64,000 bases of DNA from Labrys sp. KNU-23 (GCF_008330945.1 NZ_CP043489.1:2491501-2555500); one strand, 5' to 3'. Counted from the first letter of the stretch, positions 36,046 through 45,438 are shown. Made by a program: numbers and translations. Notes: a model not told the origin generated them from the sequence alone.

Positions 36046-37391
36046 CAGGCCGCCTCCTCGCCGGCATCCGGCCCGGCTGCGACCGCATAGCGGCTTTCAC
36101 GGTAGGGCAGGCCTAGATGGTCCCTGAGCGTGGTGCCGAACTGGGCCGGGCGGTGATGGCCGCGTGCCTCCAGGATCGGCAGGACATGCGCCTCGAAATC
36201 GTCGAGGCCTGCCGTCAGCACATGGAAGCCGAGGACGAAGCCATCGGCGGCGCCTCCCTCCGCCCAGCGGATCAGCTCGTCGGCGATCGCCTCGGGCGTG
36301 CCGATGAAGCTGGTGCGCGGCGTCGCGACATCGAGGGCAATCTCGCGCAGGGTGAGCTTCTTCTCCCGCGCGACGCGCTTGATGCGATCGGTATGGGCCC
36401 GGAAATTATTGGCACCGATATCGCCGAGCTCCGGGAAGGGCTCATCGAGTGGATAGGCGGTGAAATCGTGATGATCGAAGAAGCGCCCGAGATAGAGCAG
36501 CGCCTCGTGATCGGTCACCAGCGCGCGGATCTCCTGATATTTGCGCTCCGCCTCTTCCTGCGTCGATCCCACAATCGGGGCGACGCCCGGAAACACCTTG
36601 AGATGATCGGCTGAGCGGCCATGGGCCAGCGCGCTCTGCTTGAGCTTGCGCGACAGCTCGCGATTGTCCTCGAAGGATTCGGAACCGGCGAACACCGCAT
36701 CGGCATGACGGCCGGCGAGCTTGATACCGTCGTCGGAGGCGCCGGCCTGGAAAAGTACGGGCTGGCCCTGCGGCGAGCGGCTGAGGTTGAGCGGCCCTTC
36801 GGCGGCATGGAAGCGGCCCTTGAAGTCGAGCCGGTGCATCTTGGTGAAGTCGGCATATTGGCCGGTCTCGCGGTTGCGCGGGAAGGCATCGTCGTCCCAG
36901 CTGTCCCACAGCCCCTTGACCACCTCGATATGCTCGCCGGCAATCTCGTAGCGCAGGGCATGTTCGGGATGCTTGTCGCGGTTGTAGTTGCGGGCCGAAC
37001 CTTCCAGCGGCGAGGTCACCGCATTCCAGCCGGCGCGGCCGCCGCTGATCACGTCGATCGAGCCGAACTGCCGGGCCACGGTGAACGGATCGGAATAGGA
37101 GGTCGAGAGCGTGCCGACCAGGCCGATGCTGGCGGTCGAGGCAGCCAGCGCCGAAAGCAGGGCGATCGGCTCGAACCGGTTGAGGAAATGCGGAATGGAG
37201 ACTTCGTTGATATAGAGGCCGTCGGCGATGAAGACGAAAGCGATGCCGGCCTTTTCGGCCTGGCGCGCGGCACGGACATAATGCTGGAAATTGATGCTGG
37301 CATCGGCCGGCACGCTCGGATGCTTCCAGGCGTTCATATGGCCGCCCGGACCCTGCAACATCACACCGAAGGGAATGCGTTTCCTGCTCAA
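36045..37391 (-). CDS. NtaA/DmoA-type FMN-dependent monooxygenase
   Basis: 448 residues, luciferase-like monooxygenase of the NtaA/SnaA/DszA group (C-S or C-N bond oxygenation with FMNH2). Landmarks: IPFGVMLQGPGGHMNAWKHP, LYINEVSIPHFLNRFEPIALLSALA, GRAGWNAVTSPLEGSARNYN, LYEIAGEHIEVVKGLWDSW-type region, and VLFQAGASDDGIKLAGRHADAVF. The start is TTG at 37391, giving MSRKRIPFG, with GAGGAGAGAGA directly upstream; the open frame goes further but without similarity. It resembles Bacillus YtnJ/YxeK of S-alkylcysteine salvage. A separate flavin reductase is not in the cluster. Confidence 0.9.
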   Translation of the reverse strand: MSRKRIPFGVMLQGPGGHMNAWKHPSVPADASINFQHYVRAARQAEKAGIAFVFIADGLYINEVSIPHFLNRFEPIALLSALAASTASIGLVGTLSTSYSDPFTVARQFGSIDVISGGRAGWNAVTSPLEGSARNYNRDKHPEHALRYEIAGEHIEVVKGLWDSWDDDAFPRNRETGQYADFTKMHRLDFKGRFHAAEGPLNLSRSPQGQPVLFQAGASDDGIKLAGRHADAVFAGSESFEDNRELSRKLKQSALAHGRSADHLKVFPGVAPIVGSTQEEAERKYQEIRALVTDHEALLYLGRFFDHHDFTAYPLDEPFPELGDIGANNFRAHTDRIKRVAREKKLTLREIALDVATPRTSFIGTPEAIADELIRWAEGGAADGFVLGFHVLTAGLDDFEAHVLPILEARGHHRPAQFGTTLRDHLGLPYRESRYAVAAGPDAGEEAA

Positions 37392-37416
37392 ATCTCTCTC
37401 CTCAAATGCGTGATGG

Positions 37417-38451
37417 TCAGGCGGGAACGGCTTGGCGCAGCACCGATTGTTGCGACGCGGAGGACCGGCGAGCCTCGGCCAGGCGCTCGACCAGGGCCAG
37501 CCTCGCATCACCCTTCACGGCGGGCTCGACGATGAATTCCTCGATGCCGTGGCGCTCATGCAGATGGTCGAGGGCCGTCACCACCTCGGCAGCCGTGCCG
37601 GCAAGGACGCTCGGCGCCTTGCGCTCGACGCGGTATTCGCTGGCGCCGGCCTGGCGGGCATAATCCTCCGCCTGGGCCTCGCTGCCGACGGTGACACTCT
37701 GGGCACCCGGAACGTGCACCTTGAAGAGCTGCAATCCGGCGGCCTGTCGTGCCGCCTCGGCGGCACTGTCGGCGACGATGGCGGCCACCGCGACCAAGGG
37801 CGGTCGCCCTGCCTTGCTGCGATAGGCGGCGACGGCATCGGCAAGCAGCACATCGTCGCCGTTGAGGTGGCGGGCGAACACGAATTGCCAGCCTCTGGTG
37901 GCGGCAAGTTCGGCACTTTCCACGCTTGCCCCCAGCAGGAAGCGCTCGGGCGCCACGGGCGGCCGCGGCGTGGCACTCAGCCCGGCCAGCGTCTCGCCCG
38001 CCGCAACCGGCCCATCCAGGAAGCGGCCAAGATCGTCGAGTTGCTCGGCAAAGCCCGGCTTGCGGGCCGGATCATGGGCTCCCTGCAATGCACGCGTCGC
38101 CAGCGGCAGCCCGCCCGGCGCCTTGCCGATGCCGAGATCGACCCGTCCCGGCGCCAGCGAGGCAAGGAGATTGAAGACCTCCGCGACCTTGTAGGCGCTG
38201 TAATGCTGCAGCATCACCCCGCCCGAACCGACACGGATCCGGGCTGTGTTGGCCAGTAGGAAAGCGATCAGCACTTCGGGAGCGGAACTGGCCAGCTCAG
38301 GGGCGTTGTGGTGTTCGGCAACCCAGAAGCGGTGATAGCCGAGCCGCTCCGCCGCCCGGGCCAGGGCAATCGTGCGCTTGAGGGCGTCAGTGGCCTCGTC
38401 GCCGGAAGCAAGGGGACTCTTGTCGAGCAAACTCAGCCTGTAGCGCGTCAT
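37417..38451 (-). CDS. LLM class flavin-dependent oxidoreductase (MsnO8-type)
   Basis: 344 residues, first gene of the salvage operon. Luciferase-like fold: LSLLDKSPLASGDEATDALKRTIALARAAERLGYHRFWVAEHH, the MsnO8-group motif, then RIRVGSGGVMLQHYSAYKVAEVFNLLASLAPGRVDLGIG. LPLATRALQG and FLLGASVESAELAATRG are also typical. Substrate is probably an organosulfur compound. The next gene follows after 25 bp. The shared motif lies 60-77 bp upstream of the start. Confidence 0.9.
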   Translation of the reverse strand: MTRYRLSLLDKSPLASGDEATDALKRTIALARAAERLGYHRFWVAEHHNAPELASSAPEVLIAFLLANTARIRVGSGGVMLQHYSAYKVAEVFNLLASLAPGRVDLGIGKAPGGLPLATRALQGAHDPARKPGFAEQLDDLGRFLDGPVAAGETLAGLSATPRPPVAPERFLLGASVESAELAATRGWQFVFARHLNGDDVLLADAVAAYRSKAGRPPLVAVAAIVADSAAEAARQAAGLQLFKVHVPGAQSVTVGSEAQAEDYARQAGASEYRVERKAPSVLAGTAAEVVTALDHLHERHGIEEFIVEPAVKGDARLALVERLAEARRSSASQQSVLRQAVPA

Positions 38452-38510
38452 GCCTGGTCTCGTATTCGCTGCGGCACGGACGGCGCCGCCTGATGGGAGC
38501 AGGACACAAT

Positions 38511-38528
38511 AGACTACTATTTCTATAT
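38511..38528 (-). promoter_or_regulatory. Shared sulfur-region motif, site upstream of the monooxygenase operon
   Basis: Minus strand ATATAGAAATAGTAGTCT, matching TATAGAAATAGTAG of the epsC site exactly. It sits 60 bp before the first monooxygenase in an AT-rich promoter region. Confidence 0.6.
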
Positions 38529-38668
38529 ATTAAATATGAATCTTTGGGAGCAGTCGAATAATCTCCGCGGGCGTGGTTCACCCCTCAGCCAGTAGCGAAG
38601 CAGCCGCGAATTTGCTCAGATGGCGGGACAGGCCAGCACTCGGGGCGGCCTGAAGGGAAGACGGCACA

Positions 38669-40045
38669 ATGGTCAGCGATGTCGCCATCATCGGCGCGGG
38701 AGTCGTGGGATGCGCGATCGCCCGGCGCTTTGCGCTTGAGGGGCTCGCCGTCACCCTGATCGAGGCCGGCGGCGACATCCTCTCTGGCGCCAGCAAGGCC
38801 AACAGCGCCATATTGCATACCGGATTCGATGCCCCGCCCGGCAGCCTGGAGCTCGCCTGCATCCGAGACGGCTATGCCGAATATCTCGAGATCCATGAAG
38901 CGATGGGATTGCCGCTCCTGCGCAGCAGCGCCCTCGTCGTCGCCTGGAACGAAGCCGAGGAAGCCGGCCTGGAGGACATTCGCGCCAAGGCGCTGGAAAA
39001 CGGCATCGACAATGTGGCGCTGATCGGCCGCGCGGAGCTGCGTGCCAGGGAGCCGGGTCTATCCGAGGCCGCGCATGCTGCCCTCTTCGTGCCGGACGAG
39101 GCCCTCATCGACCCCTGGAGCCCCTTTCTCGCTTATGTCGAGCAGGCCATGGCGCACGGCGCCACCATCCTGCGCGGCACCCGCGTCACAGGCGGCCAGT
39201 TCGATGGCCAGGCCTGGCGCCTCGAAACCACGGCCGGACCTGTCGAGGCGCGCGGCGTGATCAATTGCGCCGGCAACCATGGCGACGAGATCGACCATGC
39301 GCTTCTCGGCCACTGCGCCTTCGAAATCCGCCCACGCAAGGGCCAGTTCGTGGTCTTCGACAAGGCGGCCTACAGGCTGGCCTCGGCCATCATCCTGCCG
39401 GTGCCCAATGAGCGCACCAAGGGGGTGGTGGTCACGCGCACCGTCTTCGGCAACCTTCTCGTCGGCCCCACCGCCGAGGAACAGCAGGACCGGGACCGGG
39501 CCGATGTCGACCACGACGCGCTCGAAACCCTGATCCGGCGCGGCGTCGAGATCCTGCCGGCCCTGGCCGGCATGCCGGTGACCGCCTGCTATGCCGGGCT
39601 GCGGCCGGCGACCGAGCGCAAGGACTATCGCATCGAAAGCTATCCCGAGCGCAACTGGATCAGCGTCGGCGGCATCCGCTCGACCGGCCTGTCCGCCTCG
39701 CTCGGCATTGCCCGCTACGTGCTGCGCCTTCATGTCGAAGCAGGCGGAAGAACCGCATCCGTCGAGGCATCCCCGCCCGCCCCGGTTCCCAATCTGGCCG
39801 AGCACCTGCCGCGCGACTATGAGCGGCCGGGTTATGAGGAAATCATCTGCCATTGCGAGCTGGTGACCAGGCGCGAGATCGAGACCGCCTTGTCCCGTCC
39901 ACTGGCTGCCGGCGATTTCGGCGGCCTGAAGCGCCGCACGCGTTGCGCCATGGGGCGTTGCCAGGGCTTCAACTGCAGTGCCAGGCTGGCCAGCCTGACC
40001 CAGGGCCGTCTTGCCGTGCCCCTCGACAGCGGAGCAGCACGATGA
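38669..40045 (+). CDS. FAD-dependent oxidoreductase, glycerol-3-phosphate dehydrogenase-like (GlpA type)
   Basis: 458 residues. N-terminal FAD fold VAIIGAGVVGCAIARRFALEG, DAO domain through about residue 360 (GIRSTGLSASLGIARYV near the end). A C-terminal BFD-like [2Fe-2S] domain has Cys in ICHCELVTR and RCAMGRCQGFNC. The DAO-plus-BFD architecture is that of GlpA of anaerobic glycerol-3-phosphate dehydrogenase and LhgO-like enzymes. It overlaps the next gene (ATGA), so the two proteins probably form a complex; the substrate is glycerol-3-phosphate or a related polyol phosphate by context with the kinase. Confidence 0.88.
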   Translation: MVSDVAIIGAGVVGCAIARRFALEGLAVTLIEAGGDILSGASKANSAILHTGFDAPPGSLELACIRDGYAEYLEIHEAMGLPLLRSSALVVAWNEAEEAGLEDIRAKALENGIDNVALIGRAELRAREPGLSEAAHAALFVPDEALIDPWSPFLAYVEQAMAHGATILRGTRVTGGQFDGQAWRLETTAGPVEARGVINCAGNHGDEIDHALLGHCAFEIRPRKGQFVVFDKAAYRLASAIILPVPNERTKGVVVTRTVFGNLLVGPTAEEQQDRDRADVDHDALETLIRRGVEILPALAGMPVTACYAGLRPATERKDYRIESYPERNWISVGGIRSTGLSASLGIARYVLRLHVEAGGRTASVEASPPAPVPNLAEHLPRDYERPGYEEIICHCELVTRREIETALSRPLAAGDFGGLKRRTRCAMGRCQGFNCSARLASLTQGRLAVPLDSGAAR

Positions 40046-41301
40046 GTGCGGCCAAGGTCATGGCTCCGGATGTTCTCGTCGTCGGCGGCGGCCCCGCCGG
40101 CCTGGCGGCTGCGACGGCCCTCAAGGAAAGCGGCATCGACAAGGTCGTGCTGCTCGAACGCGATACGGTCGTGGGCGGCATTCCCCGTCATTGCGGCCAC
40201 TCACCCTTCGGCATGCGCGAATTCCGGCGCATTCTCTCGGGCACGCGCTATGCCGCCCGGCTGGAAGCCCGCGCGAGGGACCGGGGTGTCGAGATCCTCA
40301 CCCGGCATACTGTGCTCTCGGTCCAGGACGGGCTGGTCAAGGCGGTATCGCCCGACGGTCCCGTCGACTACAGGCCGAGACGCATCCTCCTCGCCACCGG
40401 CACGCGCGAGGCCTCGCGTGCCGCGCGGCTGGTATCGGGCGAGCGCCCGCTCGGCATTCTGAATACGGCGGCCCTGCAGGCCTATGTGCATCTGGAAAGG
40501 CTCGCGCCCTTCCGCCGGCCCGTGATCGTCGGCACCGAGCTGGTGGCAATGTCGGCCATCCTCACCTGCCTGTCGGGTGGCATCCGCCCGGCCGCCGTGA
40601 TCGAGCCGAACGCCTATCCGACCGCCCGCTTCCCCTTCTGGCTGCTGCCGCGCCTGCTCGGCATTCCCGTGCATTACCGCAGCGAAATCGGCACCATCAC
40701 CGGCAAGGGCCGCGTGCAGGAAGTGGTTGTGCGTTCGGAAGCGGGAGACGGGAACATCGGCTGCGACGGCGTGCTGTTCACCGGCGCTTTCACGCCGGAA
40801 TCGGCTCTGGCCCGCCTCGGCGGCCTCGCGATCGACCAGGGCAGCGGCGGCCCCGTCGTCGATGCCTTTGGCCGCACGCGCGACGGCGCGATCTTCGCGG
40901 CCGGCAATCTGCTGAGGCCGGTGGAGACCGCCGGCTGGTGCTGGGCCGAGGCGCGGCGCATCGCCGGCAGCATCGCCCGCGACCTCGAGGGCGGGCTGCC
41001 TCCGCGCCATGCCACCATTCCCATCCGCACCGGCGCGGGCATCAAGCTGGCGATGCCCCAGGAAATCGACCTCAAGGAAATTGATCGCGCGGATCTGCCG
41101 CGCGCCTTGCCTGACCTCCAGCTGCGCCTCTCGGAACGGCTGAGAGGGACCCTCACGCTTTCGGCCGGCGATTCCGTGCTGTGGTCGCGGACGATCGCCT
41201 CGGCGCCGGAAAGGCGTATCCTGATTCCCATCGCGCGTCTCGCCATTCCGCCCGCAGCGGCTGAGCTGACGTTGCAGGTGGTCCAGAGCAAAGCGCCATA
41301 G
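40042..41301 (+). CDS. NAD(P)/FAD-dependent oxidoreductase, GlpB-like partner
   Basis: 419 residues, pyridine nucleotide-disulfide oxidoreductase fold: DVLVVGGGPAGLAAATALKESG, GGIPRHCGHSPFGMREFRRILSG, LLATGTREASRAAR, and GAIFAAGNLLRPVETAGWCWAEA for FAD. The GGIPRH/GTREA pattern is typical of alpha subunits of hydroxyproline/octopine-type dehydrogenases as well as this glycerol cluster type. The start overlaps the preceding stop, and the kinase follows after 12 bp. It presumably passes electrons onward from the partner flavoprotein. Confidence 0.85.
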   Translation: MSAAKVMAPDVLVVGGGPAGLAAATALKESGIDKVVLLERDTVVGGIPRHCGHSPFGMREFRRILSGTRYAARLEARARDRGVEILTRHTVLSVQDGLVKAVSPDGPVDYRPRRILLATGTREASRAARLVSGERPLGILNTAALQAYVHLERLAPFRRPVIVGTELVAMSAILTCLSGGIRPAAVIEPNAYPTARFPFWLLPRLLGIPVHYRSEIGTITGKGRVQEVVVRSEAGDGNIGCDGVLFTGAFTPESALARLGGLAIDQGSGGPVVDAFGRTRDGAIFAAGNLLRPVETAGWCWAEARRIAGSIARDLEGGLPPRHATIPIRTGAGIKLAMPQEIDLKEIDRADLPRALPDLQLRLSERLRGTLTLSAGDSVLWSRTIASAPERRILIPIARLAIPPAAAELTLQVVQSKAP

Positions 41302-41313
41302 GAGCAGTTCTCG

Positions 41314-42732
41314 ATGGCAAACATCGTTGCGATCGACCAGGGCACCACCTCCACCCGCTCTCTCGTGGTGGGCGAGGACGGCACCATCGCCATCGTCAAG
41401 GCGATTCGGCATGGCCAGCATCATCCCAATCCGGGCTGGGTCGAGCATGATCCGGAAGAATTGCTGGCCAATATCCGGATCTGCCTGGAAGCCGCCGGTC
41501 CGGCAGCGGCGATCGGCCTTTCCAACCAGGGGGAAAGCTGCCTGGCCTGGGACGCCGTCACCGGCAAGCCTTTGTCGCCCGTGATCGTCTGGCAGGATGG
41601 TCGCACGGCGGATCTGGTCGAAGGGTTGCGGGCGGCCGGCAAGGCCGCGACCGTGCTGGAACGGGCCGGCCTGCCGCTCGATCCCTATTTTTCCGCCACC
41701 AAATTCCGGTGGATGCTCGACAACCTGCCCGAGGTCGCCAAGGCGCGCGCTGCGGGACGGCTGCGCCTGGGCACCACGGACGCCTTCTTCCTGCAGCGCC
41801 TGACGGGTGAGTTCGCCACCGACGCGACCACGGCGTCCCGCACTTCGCTGATGAACCTGGCGACGGGGGCCTGGGACGAGGAGCTCTGCGCCCTGTTCGG
41901 CGTGCCCCTCGACAGCCTGCCGCCGATCCGGCAAACCGTGGCGGCCTTCGGGCAGACGCATACCGGGCCGATCACCGCCTCCCTGGTCGACCAGCAGGCC
42001 GCGCTCTACGGCCATCGCTGCCGCCGCGCCGGCGATCTCAAGATCACCTTCGGCACCGGCGCCTTCTGCCTGGCGGTCACCTCGACCCTTCCCAAGGCCC
42101 CCTCGCTGACCGGCGGCCTGTTGCCGACGGTAGCCTGGCATATCGGCGACCGCCCGACCTACGCCCTCGATGGCGGCGTCTATGATGTCGGCTCGAGCAT
42201 CGAATGGGCGATCAAGACCGGTATCGCTGGCAGTGTCGCCGATTTTCACGAATTCCGGCGGTCGCCGGCGATCGAGCGCGGGCTCGTCTTCGTGCCGGCC
42301 TTTTCGGGCCTGGCCTGCCCGCATTGGGACCGCACCGCGGCCCCTGTCATCATCGGACTGACGCCGGCCTCCGATTTCGCGGATCTGCGCCAGGCCCTGC
42401 TCGAGGGCATTGCGTTCCTGACCTGCGACATCCTGGCGGCGATGGAGGCCGAAGTGCAGACCGGCGACGTCATCGCCATCGATGGCGGGTTGTCGCGCAG
42501 TCCCTATTTCTGCCAGTTCCTGGCCGACAGCGCCGGCAAGGTCGTCGCTCTGTCCGATTTCGACGAGACCACGGCCCTGGGTACCGCCCAGCTCGCGGCG
42601 CTCGGCATCGGCGTGGAGATACCGGCCGTTTCAGCTTCGGACCGAAAGCTCTACGAGCCCAGGCAGGCACCCCGCGAACGCTGGCGGGAGCGCTTCCGCA
42701 CCGCCGTCGGGCGCACATCGGGATGGCGCTGA
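41314..42732 (+). CDS. FGGY-family carbohydrate kinase, glycerol kinase-like
   Basis: 472 residues. It has the ASKHA ATPase fold: VAIDQGTTSTRSLVVG (phosphate 1), GLSNQGESCLAWDAVTGKPLSPVIVWQDGRT, LKITFGTGAFC, the FGGY C-terminal domain with DLRQALLEGIAFLTCDIL, and DGGLSRSPYFCQFLAD. It is shorter than classical GlpK (about 500) and differs around the substrate site (WQDGRTADLVEGL as in glycerol kinases). ATP-dependent phosphorylation of glycerol or a related polyol fits with the two upstream oxidoreductases. Confidence 0.88.
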   Translation: MANIVAIDQGTTSTRSLVVGEDGTIAIVKAIRHGQHHPNPGWVEHDPEELLANIRICLEAAGPAAAIGLSNQGESCLAWDAVTGKPLSPVIVWQDGRTADLVEGLRAAGKAATVLERAGLPLDPYFSATKFRWMLDNLPEVAKARAAGRLRLGTTDAFFLQRLTGEFATDATTASRTSLMNLATGAWDEELCALFGVPLDSLPPIRQTVAAFGQTHTGPITASLVDQQAALYGHRCRRAGDLKITFGTGAFCLAVTSTLPKAPSLTGGLLPTVAWHIGDRPTYALDGGVYDVGSSIEWAIKTGIAGSVADFHEFRRSPAIERGLVFVPAFSGLACPHWDRTAAPVIIGLTPASDFADLRQALLEGIAFLTCDILAAMEAEVQTGDVIAIDGGLSRSPYFCQFLADSAGKVVALSDFDETTALGTAQLAALGIGVEIPAVSASDRKLYEPRQAPRERWRERFRTAVGRTSGWR

Positions 42733-42756
42733 GAGATCGAAACGCCACGGCGGCGT

Positions 42757-43385
42757 TCACACGGTCGACTGCACACCCAGCAGGCCGAGAGCACCCAGAT
42801 CCCGGCGCAGGGTTTCGGGGTCGCTGAAGCGGATCGCCTTGAAGCCGAGGCGCGAGGCCGTGGCGATGTTCTCCGCATTGTCGTCAATGAAGACGCAGGC
42901 ATGGGCCGGCAAGCCGGCTTCCTGCAGGAAAAGCTCGAAGATCGCCGGATCCGGCTTGGCCAGCTTTCTCTCGCCCGAGACGATCAGCACTTCGAAATGG
43001 GACAGGAAAGCGTAGCGCTCTGCCGCGATCGGAAAGGTTTCGGACGACCAGTTCGAAATCGCATGCAGGGCTACCTCCTGCCCGCGCAACTCCTCCAGGA
43101 TGGCGACGGTCCCCTCGATGGCCCCCCGAGCATCTCGGGCCAGCGCGCGTGGAAGGCCGAGATCAGCTCGCCATGATGGGGAAATTCTGCGGAGAGCTCG
43201 GCCACCCCTTCGGCGAAAGGCTTGCCGGCATCGAACTGGCCGTTCCAGGCCGGCGTGCAGACCTCGGCCAGGAAGCGGCGGGCCGCCGCCTCGTCCGGCA
43301 GGAGCCGGCGGTAGAGATAGAGAGGGTTCCAGTCGATCAGCACGCCGCCGAGATCGAACACCACTGCCTTGATTGGGTCTGACAC
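42757..43385 (-). pseudogene. HAD-like hydrolase disrupted by a frameshift in a homopolymer
   Basis: Two frames together make one HAD-IA hydrolase of about 205 residues. The first (43385-43071) has the nucleophile motif VVFDLGGVLIDWN and runs to EMLGG. The second (to 42757) continues with AISNWSSETF (motif II), KLAKPDPAIF (motif III) and CVFIDDNAENIATA (motif IV). The break falls at a run of six C (plus strand 43122-43127); adding one base restores a single frame reading LGGAIEGTVAIL. It is either a real pseudogene or a sequencing error; all catalytic motifs are otherwise intact. Confidence 0.8.
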
Positions 43386-43542
43386 AGCCTTCTCCGATTG
43401 CTTGTTTATGCGCCTATATGCATGATTATGCGCTTTAACGCAATTTCATGCGGGAATGCAATGCCTTTCCACGCCCGCCTTTGCGGCATGCTGCCTAATA
43501 TCGCGCCTTGCCTCGTCAGCGCTCTCGCCCGAAATTGCGGGA

Positions 43543-44133
43543 ATGAACGATACGCCCCTGCATGTCCTGCTGATCGACGACAATGCCATGAGGGCTTCCG
43601 TCATCAAGGAAGGCCTGCGCGAGGCCGGGCACGATCGCGTCACCATCGTTACCGAGATGCGTCATCTGCTGCGGCAGGTCGTCGAGGCAGACCCCGACGT
43701 CATCTTCATCGATCTGGAGAATCCCAATCGCGACGTGTTGGAGCAGATGTTCCAGGTCTCCCGCAGCGTGCATCGCCCGGTGGTGATGTTCGTCGACCAG
43801 TCCGACAAGGCCGCCACCGAGGCCGCCATCGATGCCGGCGTCTCGGCCTATGTGGTGGACGGGCTGCGCAAGGAACGCGTCCGGCCGATTCTGGACATGG
43901 CCATCAGCCGCTTCAACGCCTTCCATCGCCTGCGCGAGGAACTCGACCGCACGCGCCAGGCCTTGGAGGACCGCAAGACCATCGACAAGGCGAAAGGCAT
44001 CCTGATGAAGCGGCGGGGCATCAGCGAGGAGGAGGCCTATGCCCTGCTGCGCAAGACCGCGATGAATGAAAGCCGGCGCGTGGCCGAGGTTGCGCGCAGC
44101 CTCGTCACCGCCGCCAGGCTTCTGGACAAATAG
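43543..44133 (+). CDS. nasT: ANTAR domain response regulator NasT
   Basis: 196 residues. The receiver-like domain (LHVLLIDDNAMRASVIKEGL ... VIFIDLENPNRD ... VMFVDQSDKAATEAAIDAG) is followed by a coiled-coil linker and the ANTAR RNA-binding domain (ALEDRKTIDKAKGILMKRRGISEEEAYALLRKTAMNESRRVAEVARSLV). NasT binds a leader RNA hairpin and prevents termination ahead of nitrate assimilation genes when released by NasS. ATG at 43543 was chosen over an upstream ATG at 43456 because it begins at the receiver domain. nasS follows after 54 bp. Confidence 0.93.
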   Translation: MNDTPLHVLLIDDNAMRASVIKEGLREAGHDRVTIVTEMRHLLRQVVEADPDVIFIDLENPNRDVLEQMFQVSRSVHRPVVMFVDQSDKAATEAAIDAGVSAYVVDGLRKERVRPILDMAISRFNAFHRLREELDRTRQALEDRKTIDKAKGILMKRRGISEEEAYALLRKTAMNESRRVAEVARSLVTAARLLDK

Positions 44134-44187
44134 GCTGATGATGAGCGGTCACCGGGCGGAAGGCGAAGAAATCCAGGAGTATGGGCG

Positions 44188-45438
44188 ATGAGCTACAAGG
44201 GCAGGGATGGCATCGCGGATCTGACGCTCGGCTTCATCCCGCTCGTCGACGCCGCACCGCTGGTCGTCGCCAGGGAAAAAGGCTTCGCCGCAGCCGAGGG
44301 CCTCGAACTCAGGCTGGCGCGTGAGACCTCCTGGGCCAATATCCGCGATCGCGTCATGCTCGGGCATTTCGATGCTGCCCATATGCTCGGGCCGATGCCG
44401 ATCGCCTCCACGCTCGGCATCGGACATGTCGAGGTGCCGATGATCGCCCCCTTCTCGCTGGGCCTCGGCGGCAATGCCATCACGCTCACACCACAACTCT
44501 TCGCCCGGATGGAAGAGGAGGGTGCGCATCTTGCCGATGGCCCGGCTGCCATCGGCACCGCGCTTGCCAAGGTCGTCGCCAGCAGGCAGGCGGCGGGACA
44601 GGGCCCCCTCGCGCTTGCCGTCGTGCACCCCTTCTCGGGGCATAATTACGAATTGCGCTATTGGTTGGCCGCCGCCGGCATCGATCCCGACAGGGATATC
44701 CGGCTGGTGGTCCTGCCGCCCCCCTTCATGGTCGACGCCATCCGGGAAGGCCAGATCGACGGCTTTTGCGTGGGCGAGCCCTGGAACTCGCTCGCGGTCG
44801 AAGCCGGGGTCGGTGTGATCGCCGTGACCAAATCCACCCTTTGGCGCCAGGGCCCCGAGAAGGTGCTCGGCTTTCGGGCCGATTTCGCCGCGCGCGCGCC
44901 GGACCGGCTCTCCGCTTTGCTGCGCGCGCTGCATGCGGCGGCGCGCTGGGCCGGTGATGCCGGCAATCGCGACGAGTTGGCCCGCATCCTCGCGGCCCCC
45001 GCCTATCTCGACCGTCCGCCCGGGATCATCGGTCGCGCGCTGGGCGGCACCCTGGCGCGCCGCCAGCACGAGGCCGCTGCCGAAATTCCCGACTTTCTGG
45101 TCTTCCATGACCATGCCGCCAACTTCCCGTGGGCAAGCCATGCCCTGTGGTTCTATTCGCAGATGGTGCGCTGGGAACAGGTCGGTTACAGCACCGCCTT
45201 CGTCCAGCGGGCCGGCCAGGTCTATCGCCCGGATCTCTATCGCGCCGCCCTCGCCGGCACCGGCGTCGACCTGCCCCGCGCCAGCGCCAAGGTCGAAGGC
45301 GCCCTGCGGCAGGCGACGCCGGTCGCCTCGCGCCACGGCACCATGGTGCTCGGCCCGGACGGCTTCTTCGACGGCAGGCTGTTCGATCCCGACGACATCG
45401 AAGGTTATCTGCGCTCTTTCCAGCCGCCGCGCTCCTAG
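44188..45438 (+). CDS. nasS: Nitrate sensor NasS (NrtA/CmpA-like binding protein)
   Basis: 416 residues, periplasmic-binding-protein fold of the NrtA type but without a signal peptide, so cytoplasmic. It has LTLGFIPLVDAAPLVVAREKGFAAAEGLELRLARETSWANIRDRV, FDAAHMLGPMPIASTLG and GFCVGEPWNSLAVEAGVG, typical of the nitrate-binding group. NasS sequesters NasT in the absence of nitrate or nitrite. ATG at 44188 has CAGGAG upstream. The TAG stop is immediately followed by a fragment of repeat family A, and then by a foreign-looking cassette. Confidence 0.93.
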   Translation: MSYKGRDGIADLTLGFIPLVDAAPLVVAREKGFAAAEGLELRLARETSWANIRDRVMLGHFDAAHMLGPMPIASTLGIGHVEVPMIAPFSLGLGGNAITLTPQLFARMEEEGAHLADGPAAIGTALAKVVASRQAAGQGPLALAVVHPFSGHNYELRYWLAAAGIDPDRDIRLVVLPPPFMVDAIREGQIDGFCVGEPWNSLAVEAGVGVIAVTKSTLWRQGPEKVLGFRADFAARAPDRLSALLRALHAAARWAGDAGNRDELARILAAPAYLDRPPGIIGRALGGTLARRQHEAAAEIPDFLVFHDHAANFPWASHALWFYSQMVRWEQVGYSTAFVQRAGQVYRPDLYRAALAGTGVDLPRASAKVEGALRQATPVASRHGTMVLGPDGFFDGRLFDPDDIEGYLRSFQPPRS

